A program made the position numbers and the translations under genes. The notes below the pieces were generated by a model. It saw nothing but the letters and a program-made list of their open reading frames with translations. It had not been told where the DNA came from and ran no database searches. Positions 11,252 to 24,600 of a stretch of 64,000 nt of DNA are shown in pieces (position 1 is the stretch's first letter; the number at the start of each line of letters is the position of its first letter). Location of the stretch: NCBI RefSeq assembly GCF_036850765.1, contig NC_089491.1:94334740-94398739 (forward strand), read 5' to 3'. The stretch is from Saccopteryx bilineata. Taxonomy: Eukaryota; Chordata; Mammalia; Chiroptera; Emballonuridae.

Positions 11252-13473
11252 TTCTACAGTATTGTATTATTTATTTTCTCTTTATTTCTTATAAAAATAA
11301 AAAAACAAGAACACCCAAAGATGACTCAATCTTGCTTCAAGTGGATAATTTGCATGTGTGAGCATCTTCAGCAGTAATTTCATTTTATAATTCCTCTGCA
11401 TCTCATGAAACCTGATTATTATCATCAATGAGCCTACTCAGGATTCTGAATAGATGCTCCCTCCATTTGTGCATGAAGTTGAATAACAGGTAAGCTCAGT
11501 CTTCATCATGAAGCAGGACTGGGTGGCTGTTCTCTGCTAAATGGATGTATTCCTAGTACAGGTGTGGCTTTATTGAAGTCAGTTAATCACTCTAGAGATC
11601 ATTTTTCTTTATAGAATGGAAAAAATATCTACCATGTCTATTCCACAGAATTTTCTAAGGAAAGAGTAACATTGGGTATGTGAAGAGCTCCCTGACATTT
11701 CCAGAGATGGGAAGGATGTGAGCTTAAGTACCTCAATTTTAATGAGCAAAAAACACTCTGAATCTTTCCTTGGCATGTTTTCCCTTCCATTCAGTTTTCT
11801 GATGGGATGTGTGTGGGGTTTATGAATTGAAGGTTAAAGGAAACCTTACATTTTTTATCCATATCAATGTTTTTCACCAAACATAATTTTAAATACACAG
11901 CAGACTCCTCTCTTGCCTAAAAATATGAATACTTAAATCTTTTGAGATAAAGATATCAGAAAAATTTTCTATTTTCAAAATTATTTCAATTTAATTTTAG
12001 CTCTAATTATTATTACAATTTAAATCTATTAAGAGTAGGTAGGCAAGTTTTATTTAGGTTTTCTTTATTTCTTTTTTCTTTTTACTTCTGGTTTGGGGGT
12101 TTTGTTTGCTTGTTTATTTGTTTGTTTGTTTGTTTGTTTGCAAAACAGGAAAGAATATCAAATTAGAAAAACCAAAAGAATTTCAGAGCCAAAACATAAA
12201 ATTGCGTATCTTATTTCAGTGAAATAATTCAAATGAGATATTCAAGTTGCTGTTACTTTCATGTAAATAGCTCATCAATATCCAGAAATGAGTGAATCTC
12301 AAGCTTGTCTTTGTACCATTTACCTCAGATTTCTCTTTTCAGGAACATTTTGAAAGAAGAAATAATGTAACAGCTTTATATCATGTTCTGAAAAAATAGA
12401 GCAGAAAATCACCCACTCCTGGTGCAATGGATATAGAACTGCCTAAATTATTCAAACAAAACATAGAACCTATGCTTACACTGACTTATGAATGATTCTC
12501 TTTGATGAGTTACTTCTCAATGGTGGGCACTCAGCTCTAATCTTCACTATCCTTCATGTCTCAGAATTTCCTATTATACAGTCCTGTTTTTATATCTTCA
12601 CATTGTCAAAGCCTTAGTTGATTTCTCGACTGCCAGAGTAGGGAGGCTTATATCAAGTCTGTTTTTAGTGGTTTTACCTAACCAAGAAAGTTAGTGCTAT
12701 TATTTTACTCAATTATTTAAACACATTTATTGATCTCTTTGTCTACTAAAAGAGTGCTAAACACATAAGAAACAGAGATTGAAAGCCACAGTTCTTGCAT
12801 TTAAGGATGTTGCCACTCAGTGGGTACATACAATTAAGGAGACAAAACAATCACAGAGAGAGAAAGAGAGAAGGAGAGAGAGAGAGAGAGAGAATATAGA
12901 TTACTACAGAAGCACAGATTAAAGATTCATAACTCAGAGATGCTCCTGAGTGAAGACTTTTGGCCTGAGGAGGCTATTGGCAGGCTAACTAAAAGCAGGA
13001 TATCTTATACGATTGGTTTTTTTTTCAATAATAATTAAATTGTAGACATGTCTGCTTAAAATTGTTTCCAAAATCTTTTTGGAAACTAATAATCTTAAAC
13101 TTATGCTAAATTAAGTAATAAATACTCGTTAATTATCTAGATCATTTGAAAGTAAGATTAAATACTGAAACAATTATTAGACGTAAATTTGTTTACTTTA
13201 TCATCTTATTTTATATGGTACAAAAAAGACTAGATACTTGAGCCTGTTAATAAACATGTTCTTTTTTTTTTTTTTACTACATTGAGAAACTGCTAAAAGA
13301 AAGCAAATTCTTATAAAATATATAAAATGATGTATTGATAAGCCTTGCTAGTCTGCTACAAAATGTTCTGATATGGTACACAGTTCACAATTGTCTATTT
13401 CTTAATTTTCTCCCTAAAGTAAAAATTATTGATAGATACATGAATTTACCAGGAATTCCAACTGCCCTTTTGA
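11252..13473. other. Unassigned DNA with simple repeats
   Basis: No gene recognised. It holds a (GTTT)n run at about 12103-12140 and a purine (AG)n run at about 12853-12893. The sequence near 12760-12850 resembles an ancient mammalian repeat, but too weakly to name. Confidence 0.5.
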
Positions 13474-13756
13474 TGTTCTGTTTATCAGTCAGACCTCACC
13501 CTTACTTACTGGACTATCGCTTCTGAGGCAGAAGAATTCCAAGAAGCAGGTCAGCCACCCCAAAGAGGAGCATTCTGGACATACCAAGACTTTCAATTCA
13601 ACACCCACTTGCTCAAGACTCTCTCTTACCCTATAAAATTCATCCCCATGGTTTTTACTGGTGCCCTTCTCCCGGAGAAGTGCCCAGCAGGGTTCCTTTC
13701 TTCCTTTCAATAAAGCCTGTTACTCTGGTCTTTTCAGACTCCCATGGATTTCAACA
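13474..13756 (+). mobile_element. Probable solo LTR (endogenous retrovirus)
   Basis: The segment has LTR grammar: TGTT...AACA ends, a TATA-like box TATAAAA at 13632-13638, a poly(A) signal AATAAA at 13709-13714 about 75 bp downstream, and a GT/T-rich stretch after it. No gag, pol or env sequence adjoins it. I could not confirm a TSD, so the left end is tentative. Confidence 0.55.
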
Positions 13757-14139
13757 ATTAATAGTTTAAAAATTATAATTAATGTGTATCAATGAAACTA
13801 TTAGAAGCAGTAAGGTAAAAGGTTGAAACAACTTTGTGTGCAGAATATGCAAGGTATGTAGGATATGTTTTTATTAAGGAAAAGAAGAGTAATTTTCTCC
13901 TAAAATATGTCAACTGGTTGTTCTAAAATGAGAAAGAAAAAGATATAAGATAAAGCTATAATGGAAATGGAAAGCAATAAAAGCTTTGCAGAAAAAGAAT
14001 TTAATTTCTAGTAATCAAAGCTGGCTCAGATTTGATAGGTTCTTAAAAATGAGTGTTAGTACCAATCATATACTGATTGCAAATGTCGGGGATGAAAAGT
14101 TTTTCTTTACCTTTCTAGGTTCTATTGTCTGGTTTAATA

Positions 14140-14585
14140 ATCAAACTGACATAGGATAGATTAGCAAGAGAAAAACAAAATAAAGTACAACAACATGTAT
14201 ACCTCTTGTATACATACATGGCAGCGAACCAGAAAAACTGAGTAATTCTCTGAAATGCCAGAAGCTAAAGACAAAAGATATCGGGATAAAAAGTCAGTTA
14301 TGGCAAAAGCACAGTAAACAAAGGTAAAGTTGTTATGAAGATTCAAGCCCTTGCCTTCTCCATTGATAAGAGATTCTACATAGAGTTAAGGTTATGCCCC
14401 TCTTCCTGGTAAAATGAGGCAACACCCTTAACAAATAGAGATTTCTCTTAAAAATGTAAATGTCTTTTACAAATGGGTAACTTTATCCCTCTCTTCAGAG
14501 CTTCTCTTACTTCTGTTTCTTAAAAAATAATCAGCCTAAAGTAATCTTTATGCCAAGGAGACATATTTTGGGGAGCTTTCCAACA
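14140..14585. repeat. Unnamed dispersed repeat R1, copy 1
   Basis: Similar in order to 15715-16790. Shared blocks include ACAACATGTATACC, CTCTGAAATGCC, CTCCATTG.TAAGAG, TTTACAAATGG, CAGAGCTTCTC, and an AATAATC...AATCTTTA block near the right end. The copies are clearly diverged, so the family is old. It could be an LTR or retroviral internal piece. I cannot name it. Confidence 0.65.
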
Positions 14586-15714
14586 TAAGCTAGTTTTGCT
14601 TTCTCTCTGGAAAACGACAAAATTTTCTTGGATTATTGAGCTGCTCTTAGGTAGTTGTAAAAGATTTTCTTTACCATATGAATGATGGACCTAGAAAGTT
14701 AAGGCTGTATTAGCAGAATTAATTTCCTGTGCTTTATATTGACTTTACAATGTCCTTGATTATGTAAAAGAATTGAGTCTTCTTATTTTTTAAAAAAAGC
14801 TAAGTGTTTTTTTGCAGTTCTATATTTACTTTTGATATCATTTATTATTACTTCAGTTAAATATGCAGCCAAGCATTACTTCTCAATGACTTATGATCTG
14901 ATCTAACCAGGTGTTCAAACTTCCTGACAATATATGGTACTTGCCTTCTAAATATCTTTTATACTTAAAACTGGATGTAGGATTTTCCAAAAAGTCCTTG
15001 GAAAATCACAAAGAATCTTTCACTACATAAAAAAAGATATGTGAAAATAATTAGATTTTTGGAACATATTGAATTGCATGGAAAAGAATGTCAAACAAGA
15101 AAAGGTATTTAACCTTCCCTGGTAGAAGAAATACATAAACCAGTTACACAGTCCTTTATTATCATTACCAACTATTATGCATTGTCCATAATTGTACATA
15201 CTATACTTTTATGTGACTGGAAGCTCAAGTTTGTTTATACCGGCATCATCACAAACATGTAATGAATTGCACTAAGACTTTACAGTGGCTATGACATCCT
15301 TAAGTGATAGAAATTTTTAGCTCCATTTTAATCTTATGAGGCCACAGTCATATATATGGTCAGTTTGCTGACAGAAACATTATGCTGTGTATGAGTATAT
15401 GCTATTAGTCATATTTCCAGGAATTTTTTAAATATTGTGTGCCACAGAAACAGTCAAATGTCTTTGTCAGCTGCACTATTTTTGTAATTACCTCTCATCA
15501 TATCTTTAAACACAGCCATTTTCAGTCTTTTGTCATCCAAAGGTAAATTTTTGTTTCACTCTGATACTTCCCTGAATGCTCTTACAATCAACTACAGGCC
15601 AGAATACTTCATCTTCAACAAAAAAGGACTGTCTCAGAGAGCCAAAGAAAAGACCATGTGGACTTTTATAAAAGAGAAAAAATAATTTTACTGCTACCCC
15701 TCTATGTTCTTGGC
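14586..15714. other. Unassigned DNA
   Basis: About 1.1 kb of AT-rich sequence between the two R1 copies. No reading frame, RNA gene or repeat recognised. Confidence 0.45.
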
Positions 15715-16790
15715 TGAGACACTCTATAATAAAAATGGATTAACAGGAGAAAAACAAACAAGAGTTTAACAACATGTATACCACCTATATATGTGGGAGA
15801 CGCCCAAGAGCACTGAATAACTCTCTGAAATGCCCTTAGTCAGCAACTTAAATACCACAAACTTAAAACAAAAGATGTTGGGAAAGGGAACAGCTATGGG
15901 AGGTTATCAAGTAAAGCATGGTAAACAAGGGTATGGCTATATGGGGCAAATGAGTTTATAAAATATGTGTTTTTTTAGTTTGCTCACTTTTATTGTTAAA
16001 ATTGGCACCGGTCTATGAAATTGTTAATTACCTTCCTTTTTGGGAAGGGCCACTGTTATGCTAATGTTTTCTGGAGTAGGCTTTTTCACGCCAAGAAAAG
16101 CTTGTGAAGAAGCAAAAGGAGGAGAAGGAAGCCATTTTTGGAGAGTGAGAGCAGAGAGAATGAAGTGTGCTGAGAAGAAGGAAGCCAAGATGGCAGGGTG
16201 CTTAAACAGAAGCCAGTTTTGTGCAGAGAGGAGAAGGGAGAAGATGTGCAGATAGAGAACTAGAGGTGACTGTGACTGGTGGGGGCCTTTGACTCTAAGA
16301 AAAACCAGAGAAGATTCTCCTGGTTGTGGAACCAGAGAATGTGTGAGTGGGTTTTGGAGCCCTGTGTGTTTGTTTTTACTCACCTGCTGGTGCAAAACTA
16401 GAATACAAGAATGGCCCACCAGTTTTTGGCTCCACTGTTTCTGTATCATCTGCCCAAATCTAATGGGAACCTGCACGTGCATGGCCATGATGGCGGCAGC
16501 TACTGGCCATACAGGCTATTATACAGATTTAAGTGGGTGCCCTCTCCATTGGTAAGAGTTTCTAGCAATTTGGTCATCCTTTTCTTCCCTGTACAGATGA
16601 AATGGAGATTTCCCTATAAATTTAAATTTAAATTTCCCTTACAAATGGAGATTTCCTTTGTAAATTTAAATCTCTTCTACAAACTATAACTCTCACTCTA
16701 TTTTCAGAGCTTCTCCTCTGTTATTAAAAAATAAAAATAATCACCCAGAATAATCTTTAGACCATGGAGTTATTATAAATTCTGCCCTCC
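15715..16790. repeat. Repeat R1, copy 2, interrupted by repeat R2
   Basis: The left part (15715 to about 15957) and right part (about 16536-16790) align with successive parts of R1 copy 1. Copy 1 is continuous across the point where copy 2 has about 580 extra bp. The extra block is repeat R2, so R2 inserted into an existing R1. Confidence 0.65.
15958..16535. mobile_element. LTR-like repeat R2, copy 1
   Basis: It shares a long ordered block with 27590-27955: GCCAAGATGG, TTTGTGCAGAGAG, TGAGTGGG.TTTGGAGCCC, GACCCACCAGTT-type and GAACCTGCACG. It is inserted in R1. GC- and purine-rich with LTR-like texture, but its ends are not defined. The 154-codon minus-strand frame through it is not a gene. 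Confidence 0.6.
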
Positions 16791-16968
16791 TTCACTTATG
16801 ATGGCATAGCTCAAACAACTTTGGGCAAACCATAGTACTCACCTGAGCCAGGATTTTTAGAACTGGTGGAGAAGTCAATAGGTTTAATGAGATTGCTAAC
16901 AAAAAAATCATGAAGAGAAAGAATTAATTCCAAAGAACTGTAGGAACCATAGATGTAAGAAATGTCTA

Positions 16969-17161
16969 CAAGGGGTCCCCAAACTTTTTACACAGGGAGT
17001 CAGTTCACTGTCCCACAGACTGTTGGAGGGATGTTACATACAGTGCTACTCTCACTGACCACCAATGAAAGAGGTGCCCCTTACAGAAGTGCGGCGGGGG
17101 ACTAGATAAATGGCCTCAAGGGACCGCATGTGGCCCGTGGGCCATAGTTTGGGGATGCCTG
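16969..17161. mobile_element. Short hAT transposon (MITE)
   Basis: The left end CAAGGGGTCCCCAAACTTT and the right end, whose complement starts CCAGGCATCCCCAAACT, form diverged inverted repeats. The interior retains a GTGGCCCGTGGGCC block near the right end. About 193 bp, non-autonomous. A TSD is not convincing (4 of 8). Confidence 0.7.
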
Positions 17162-17174
17162 GAAACCTATAAGA

Positions 17175-17715
17175 ATTTTTATGAGTTTTTATTTGAGCCA
17201 AAGAGACAATTGCCAGGAAGCAAAATCTCAATGGATTGAGAAAATACTTCAGAAAATGGCAGTTTTATACATTAGAATGAAAGGGGAAGTCATAAGGGGG
17301 TTACATGAAATCCAGCAGTGATAGATTTGGGAGGCAGGAGAAAGTAAAGCCAGGAAATCTCTGAGATTAGATGAGAGTAAAACATACAGACACATATTTC
17401 TTTTACATTGGTGGGTATTAGAATGTTAACAGTCAACAATTAACAGGATAATAACAACAAGGGTTTTGTGGTCTCTGCTCTAGTGGGAAATTGTGTCCTG
17501 AGGGGACATTTTTATGTTACCTTAGATGCAAAAAGACAATAAGCAGATACAGTTAAGGTAAAGATTGCCCACCTGCCAACATTCGCTTTCACATAGAAAA
17601 TTTTAATTTCAGACCATGCTATGTGGTTACTTTGGGTCTCTGGTTTGTAAGGTCTTCCATGAGGACCTCTTCTGAGCTTCTCAGATTCAGTATATTGTCC
17701 CTTTTTCATCCACAG
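17175..17715. repeat. Possible old LTR fragment
   Basis: The start resembles ERVL-type LTRs (TATTTGAGCCAAAGAGAC, then AAATCTCAATGGATTGAGA). No clear TATA box, poly(A) signal or boundaries were found. This is a recollection-based call with low confidence. The remaining bases to 18099 hold nothing I recognise. Confidence 0.35.
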
Positions 17716-18106
17716 AACTGATGAAGAATGATTGTGTGTTTTGTTTGGAATGTTACTAATGTTTAACGTTATATCTCCTGGAATAAGGAACCCCTTTATC
17801 TCTCGTTTATAAGCTATCTAAATTTATAAAATTTAGTAGATAAGCTTCTGTAAATTGAAATAAGATATTTATGTTTTTTTCCACTTGAGTCCCCTAGAAT
17901 TCAGCAACTTTTGAGTATTCTTTTTACAGTAATATAATTATTTGCATAACTTCAATAAAAATCTATCCTAGTTATAACAAAACATAATTAGGAGATTGAC
18001 AATATATCCAAGGTTTAGACTGAAACATATTTGAGAATGATGTGTATAGAATCAGATAGGACCTGATCATTTTAAGAAACTAAGGTCAAAAAAAAAAAGG
18101 TCAGAG

Positions 18107-18114
18107 AAATGGCG
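18107..18114 (+). promoter_or_regulatory. YY1-like site at the L1-B 5' end
   Basis: AAATGGCG in the same position as in L1-A and L1-C. The preceding bases read GTCAGAG, where L1-A has GTCACGG, and the full CRE palindrome is not present in this copy. Confidence 0.5.
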
Positions 18115-18529
18115 CCGTAAGGAGTGATACCGATAAATCTCCCCAAAAATTCAACAAGATCTTCAACCAGAGTCAGAAAAATCTATCCTTGGAGCCTCCA
18201 GAAATTCCATACTAAACGCAAAGGTATGATTGAGTGAAAATTTGACTAAATATATAATCAACCCCGAAGGAAATAAGGAGGAAGAAACACTCCACATTCC
18301 TCACTAACCTAAATAAGGGCTGCTTTCACTGGGAACTGAGAGTATAGGAACTAAGGCAGGCATAGGGTGTGAATAGAACCAGACTGCAGCAAAAACGTCT
18401 GAACCAGGCTGTGGCACAGACATCCAAGTCAAGGAAAAACTGTGCTTGTGGCAACCCAGTAAACACAAGCTAATGCTTGTGCCAAACCGAGACAAAGAAA
18501 GGCACTTGGGACAGCCATCAGCCCCAATC

Positions 18530-19117
18530 TCCTGGTCGGCATGCGCAGATAGTGGGCAAGAGATTTCTCCTAGAGCCCCGGCAGTGGGTGCCTGTGTTAC
18601 CAGACACGAGAGGCAGGGTCAGAGGCCTTTCTGTGGGCCAAAACTGGAGTCTCAGGGTCACCCCGGCACCCTGAAAAGCAGCGCATGGGGAGTGAGTGTG
18701 AGCAAAATTCCCTACACTCGAACTTTTCCATGCAGGCAGGGCACCTCACTCAGAGTGAGAGGCAACCGGCCTGATATCCTGGTCAGCGAGGGTGGATAGT
18801 GGGCAAGAGATTCCCCCAGGAGTGGGTGCCCATGTTCCCAGACAGAGGGGCAGAGACAGAGGCCTTTCTGTGGGCCGAACCAGAGTCTTGGGTCACCCCT
18901 GTGCCCCAAAAAGCAGCACGCAGGGAGTGAGTGGGAGCAAAATTTCCTACGCTGGAATTTTTCTGTGAGGGTGGGGCGTCTCACCGGGAATAAGAGGCAG
19001 CTGGCCAAATATCCTGGTTGGCAAGTGCAGATAGTGGGCGAGAGATTCCCCTGGGAGTGGGTGCCAGTATTCTGGACAGAGGGGCAGAGTCAGAGGTCTT
19101 TGTGTGGGCCAAAGCCC
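18530..19117 (+). repeat. Tandem ~240-bp monomers in the L1-B 5' UTR
   Basis: Units start with TCCTGGT(C/T) at 18530, 18777 and 19012, giving unit lengths of 247 and 235 bp and a partial third unit of about 105 bp. Shared landmarks in order are GATAGTGGGC, GAGATT, GTGGGTGCC, AGAGGC, TTTCTGTGGGCC (or GTGTGGGCC), AAAAGCAGC and GGGAGTGAGTG. Monomeric promoters are well known in mouse L1 but not in human L1. Confidence 0.8.
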
Positions 19118-20381
19118 CGCCTGATTATACTAGTGGCTCTGACTGATTAAGCCTTACCCAGAGCCCTGCGCTGAGTGGGAATAGAGTGGGGATTTGCCAG
19201 CTCTTTGAGCCTCTTACTCTCCAGGAAGAGGCAGCAGCAAACCCATAACTGGATCATCAGGCTGCTAATTTAGGAAGGAAAGACTAGGAGAGAGGCTCTG
19301 GGAATACGGACTCTCTCATTGGTGGAGTCTGCTAATGACCCTTGACTGCCAACGAGAGTGAAGCCCAATATATGAAATCGCCACAGAGACTTATAAACTG
19401 CAAACCTTTACCTTAACGTGCCACAGGGGCAGAACCCAGGGAACAGAGTCACCGACCAGGAAGAGGGAGAGAAAAGAAAGAGCAAGAAGATAACCTCTCA
19501 AAACCAAGAATAATCCACAGACTTTATAACCTATCCCATTTTATTATATTTGTTCATTTGTTTCTCTTATCTTCTTGTCTTGATTATTTTCTTCCTCTTC
19601 CAATTAGGTTGTTTAATTCTCTGCAGGTCTTACTCACTCCTCTCCTTGAACTACACTACCCATAAGTGTTACATCTCCCATTATCTTTTCTTTCTTCTTC
19701 CTTTCTCTCTATGAGGGTTGCACTCCAAAACCCTTAACTCTCTCTCCTTTTATTCTTTTTTCTTCTTTCTGTGTTTTTCTTTTTTGTTTTTTTTCTCCCT
19801 CTATATTAGTTTCTTCTTTTCTCTTTTACTTTCCTCTCATTCAATCCTCAATCACGAACAAATTACTTTATCTGGGACTCAAATTTTTCATTGTGGCACT
19901 TTGGGGGTTTTTTACTTCACTTTTTTAACTCACTAGCAATGCTCCCAACCCTGGCTCTCCATTTTATCTAGTTCTTGCTCCACTAAATACAATAGTAATT
20001 TTTTAATTTTTTTCTCCTTTTTCCTGTTTCTCTCCTATTCCTTTCATCATATCTCTTAGTCAAACATCACGTAAAAGCAAATCATTTTATTCTTGAACCA
20101 AATTTTTTCCTTTTTTGCATTTTGTGGGTCCATACCCACTTTTTTGCCCCTTTATCGCTTCTCTCCAACTCAGGCCCTCCATTATAGGTAGTTTTTGTTC
20201 ATTTAGCACAATATAATTCACAGTTCACCACAAGATTTTCTCAAGAAGGAGGGGAGAGGAGAGGAGAGGGAAAAAAGGGGGAGAATAATAATTATTTTTA
20301 TTTATTCTTTTTATTTTTTATTTTCATTTCTTAATTCTCTTTATTAATTCTCATTAATACTATCAACAAAATCACCCTCAG

Positions 20382-21396
20382 ATGCCATTAAGGAAAAAGA
20401 AATCAAATATCATAGATACAAAAGACAGAGAGGTAGCACAGCTAGATGAGGAAAAATCTATGGAGAAAAAATTTAATATATTGGAAACCTTGGAGCTAAA
20501 TGACAGAGAATTCAAGATATAAATCCTAAAAATACTCAGACATATACAAGAAAACACAGAAAGGCAATTTAGGGAGCTCAGAAAACAACTCAATGAACAC
20601 AAAGAATATATTACCAAGGAAATTGAAACTATAAAAACAAATCAAACAGAGATGAAAAACTCAATTCACGAGCTGAAAAACAAAGTAACAAGCTTAGCTA
20701 ATAGAACAGGCCAGATAGAAGGTAGGATTAGTGAAATTAAAGACAAGCAACTTGAGGCACAAAAGAGAGAAGAAGAGACTCAAAAATTTTAAAAAAAAAA
20801 ATGAGAAAGCCCTACAGGAATTCTCTGACTCCATCAAAAAGAATAACATAAGAATAATAGGTATATCAGAGGGAGAAGAGAGAAAAAATGAAATGGAGAA
20901 CATATTCAAACAAATAATAGATGAGAACTTCTCAAGCCTGTGGAAAGAACTAAAGCCTCAAATTCTAGAAGCAAACAGAACTTCAATTTTTTTTAACCTC
21001 AACAAACCTACTCCAAGGCACATCATAATAAAATTGGCACAAACCAATGACAAAGAAAAAATTCTCAAGACAGCCAGGGAAAAGAAGAATATAACATACA
21101 AATGAAGGCCCATTAGATTATCGTCAGATTTCTCAACAGAAAGTCTACAAACTAGAAGAGAGTGGACCCAAATATTTAAAGTCCTGAAAGAGAGAAACTT
21201 TCAGCCACAAATACTATACCCATCAAAGCTATCCTTCAAATAAGAAGTACAAATAAAAACATTCACAGATACAGAAAAGATGAGAGAATTTATCATCAGA
21301 AAACCCCCACACCAGGAATTACTAAACGGGGTTTTCCAACCAGATCCAAAGAACAAAACAAAACAAAACCACAAGTAAAAGCTCCACCAATAACTC
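20382..21396 (+). pseudogene. L1-B ORF1, multiply broken
   Basis: Homologous to L1-A ORF1 from the ATG at 20382. An in-frame stop lies near 20521. Frame shifts fall around 20775-20800, where a run of A replaces codons. A TGA lies near 21112, just before the SSDFS-LQTRREW region, and another stop lies near 21241. It keeps the NNIRIIGISEGEE RRM motif, 39 nt of coiled coil missing from L1-A, and the 7 nt (around 21170) whose loss broke L1-A. Confidence 0.9.
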
Positions 21397-21691
21397 AATA
21401 AAACTGTGACAACAACAAAAAAAAAGAGGGGGAGAGGATGGAGATTAACAGTAGCAAAAGACGATGGAGTGCAGAAATACTAACAAGATAGTGCACTACA
21501 ATAAACAGGGTAGGAACCGTTTTCATTACTTAAAGGTAACCACCATTGAAAAAACCACCTCAGAAGCACATGACTTAAAAAAGATAGCAACAGAGGAAAG
21601 ATGTATGAAACACAACCAAACAAAAACAAAGGATAGAAAAACAAAAAAAGAATCAAACAAGACCCAAAACTAACAGAGAGCAATGTATAAA

Positions 21692-24600
21692 ATGGCAATA
21701 GGGAACTCACAAGTGTCAATAATTACACTAAATGTAAATGGATTAAACTCACCAATATAAAGGCACAGAGTAGCAGAATGGATTGAAAAAGAAAATCCAA
21801 CTGTATGCTGCCTACAAGAAACTCATCTAAGCATCAAGGATAAAAACAAATTCAAAGTGAAAGGCTGGAAAACAATACTCCAAGCAAATAACATCCAAAA
21901 AAAGCAGGCGTAGCAATACTCATATTTAATAATGCTGATTACAAGACAGCAAAAGTACTCAGAGACAAAAATGGTTATTTCATAATGATTAAGGGGATGC
22001 TGAATCAAGAAGATATAACAATCCTTAATATATATGCACCAAAGCAAGAAGCACCAAAATATATAAGACAGCTACTTATTGACCTAAAAACAAAAAATGA
22101 CAAAAATACAATCATACTTGGAGACCTCAATACACCGCTGATGGCTCTAGATCGGTCATCCAAACAGAAAATCAATAAAGATATAGTGGCCTTAAATGAA
22201 ACACTAGAGCACCTGGATATGATAGACATCTATAGGACACTTCATACCAAAGTGACAGAGTATACATTTTTCTCTAGTGTACATGGGACATTCTCAAGAA
22301 TTGACCATATGTTGGGCCATAAAAATAACATCAGCAAATTCAGAAAAATTGAAGTTGTACCAAGCATATTTTCTGATCATAAAGCCTTGAAACTAGAATT
22401 CAACTGCAAAAAAGAGGGGAAAAAAAACACAAAAATGTGGAAACTAAACAACATACTTTTAAAAAACTGAATGGATTAAAGAAGAAATAAGCGCAGAGAT
22501 CAAAAGATATATACAGACAAATGAAAATGACACAACAAATCAGAATCTATGGGATGCAGCAAAAGCAGTGATAAGAGGGAAGTTCATATCATTTCAGGCC
22601 TATATGAACAAACAAGAGAGAGCCCAAGTGAACCACTTAACTTCACACCTTAAGGAACTGGAAAAAGAAGAACAAAAACAACCCAAAACCAGCCGAAGAA
22701 AGGAGATAATAAAAATCAGAGCAGAAATAAATGAAATAGAGAACAGAAAAACTATAAAAAAAATTAATAGAACAAGGTGCTGGTTCTTTGAAAAGATCAA
22801 CAAAATTGACGAACCCCTGGCAAGACTTAGCAAGGAAAAAAGAGAAAGAACTCATAAACAAAATCCAAAATGAAAGAGGAGAAATCACCATGGACATTGT
22901 AGATATACAAAGAATTATTGTAGATTACTATGAAAAACTTTATGCCACTAAATTCAACAACCTAGAAGAAATGGATAAATTCCTAGAACAATGCAACCTT
23001 CCTAGACTGAGTCAAGAAGAAGCAGAAAGCCTAAATAGACCTATTAGTAAAGAAGAAATAGAAAAAACATTAAAAACCTCCCCAAAAATAAAAGTCCAGG
23101 CCCAGACGGCTATACTAGTGAATTCTATCAAACATTCAAAGAAGACTTGGTTCTTATTCAACTCAAAGTCTTCCAAAAAATTGAAGAAGAAACAATACTT
23201 CCAAACACATTTTATGAGCCAACATAACTCTCATACCGAAACCTGGCAAGGATGGCACAAAAAAAGAAAACTACAGACCAATATCTCTAATGAATACAGA
23301 TGCTAAAATACTAAAAAAATACTAGCAAATCAAATACAACAACATATTAAAAAAATAATACAACATGATCAAGTGGGATTCATCCCAGAACCTCAAGGAT
23401 GGTTCAACATACTTAAAATGGTTAACGTAATATACCATATCAACAAAACAAAGAACAAAAACCACATGATCTTATCAATAGATGCAGAAAAGGCATTCGA
23501 TAAAATACAACACAACTTTATGTTTAAGACTCTCAACAAAATGGGTATAGAAGGAAAATATCTCAACATGATAAAGGCCATATATGATAAACCATCAGCC
23601 AACATCATATTAAATGGCATAAAACTGAGGACTTTCCACCTTAAATCAGGAACAAGACAGGGTTGTCCACTTTTATTTAACGTGGTGCTAGAAGTTCTGG
23701 CCAGAGCAATCAGACAAGACAAAGAAATAAAAGGCATCCATATCAGAAAAGAAGAAGTAAAGGTATCACTTTTTGCAGATGATATGATCCTATACATCGA
23801 AAACCCCAAAGACTCCACAAAAAGATTACTAGAAACAATAAACCAATACAGTAAGGTTGCAGGATACAAAATTAACATACAAAAGTCCATAGCCTTTCTA
23901 TATGCCAACAATGAAATATTAGAAAACGAACTAAAAAAATAATCCCCTTCACGATCGCAACAAAAAAAATAAAATACCTAGGAATAAACATAACAAAGAA
24001 TGTAAAGGACCTATATAACAAAAACTACAAAGCATTGTTAAGGGAAATCAAAAAAGATACAATGAGATGGGAAAATATTCCTTGTTTATGGATAGGAAGA
24101 ATAAATATAATCAAAATGGCCATATTACCTAAAGCCATATACAAATTTAATGCAATTCCCATCAAAATTCCTATGACATTTTTTAAAGAAATGGAACAAA
24201 AAAATCATCAGATTTATATGGAACTATAAAAAACCCCGATTAGCCAAAGCAATCCTAAAGAAAAAGAATGAAGCTGGGGGTATTACAATATCTGACTTCA
24301 AACTATATTATAGGGCCACGACAATCAAAACTGCATGGTATTGGCAGAAAAATAGACACTCAGACCAATGGAACAGAATAGAAAGTCCAGAAATAAAACC
24401 ACATATATATATGCTCAAATAATTTTTGATAAAGGGGCCAACAACACACAGTGGAGAAAAGAAAGCCTCTTCAACAAATGGTGCTGGGAAAACTGGAAAG
24501 CCACATGCAAAAGAATGAAACTCGACTACAGCTTGTCCCTTTGTACAAAAATTAATTCAAAATGGATCAAACCTAAATATAAGACCTGAAAAAATAAAGT

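Larger units (their letters stand above)
18100..20381 (+). promoter_or_regulatory. 5' UTR of L1-B, a different module from L1-A
   Basis: The first ~110 bp match L1-A. The sequence from about 18220 to 19115 then has no counterpart in L1-A and contains tandem monomers. Homology resumes at about 19117 (CGCCTGATTATACTAGTGGC) and continues through the pyrimidine-rich tract (about 19540-20340). So two related L1 lineages share the ends but differ in the middle of the promoter region. Confidence 0.8.

Noticed and set aside
16024..16488. 154-codon minus-strand frame
   Set aside because: Lies in repeat R2, and the second copy of R2 does not keep the frame.
16961..17169. 8-bp TSD for the hAT element at 16969-17161
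   Set aside because: Only 4 of 8 bases match, not better than chance. The element call rests on its terminal repeats.
18070..18099. TSD pairing between the flanks of L1-B
   Set aside because: Only a 6-7 bp AAACTA match, and the 3' end of the element is missing, so it could be chance.
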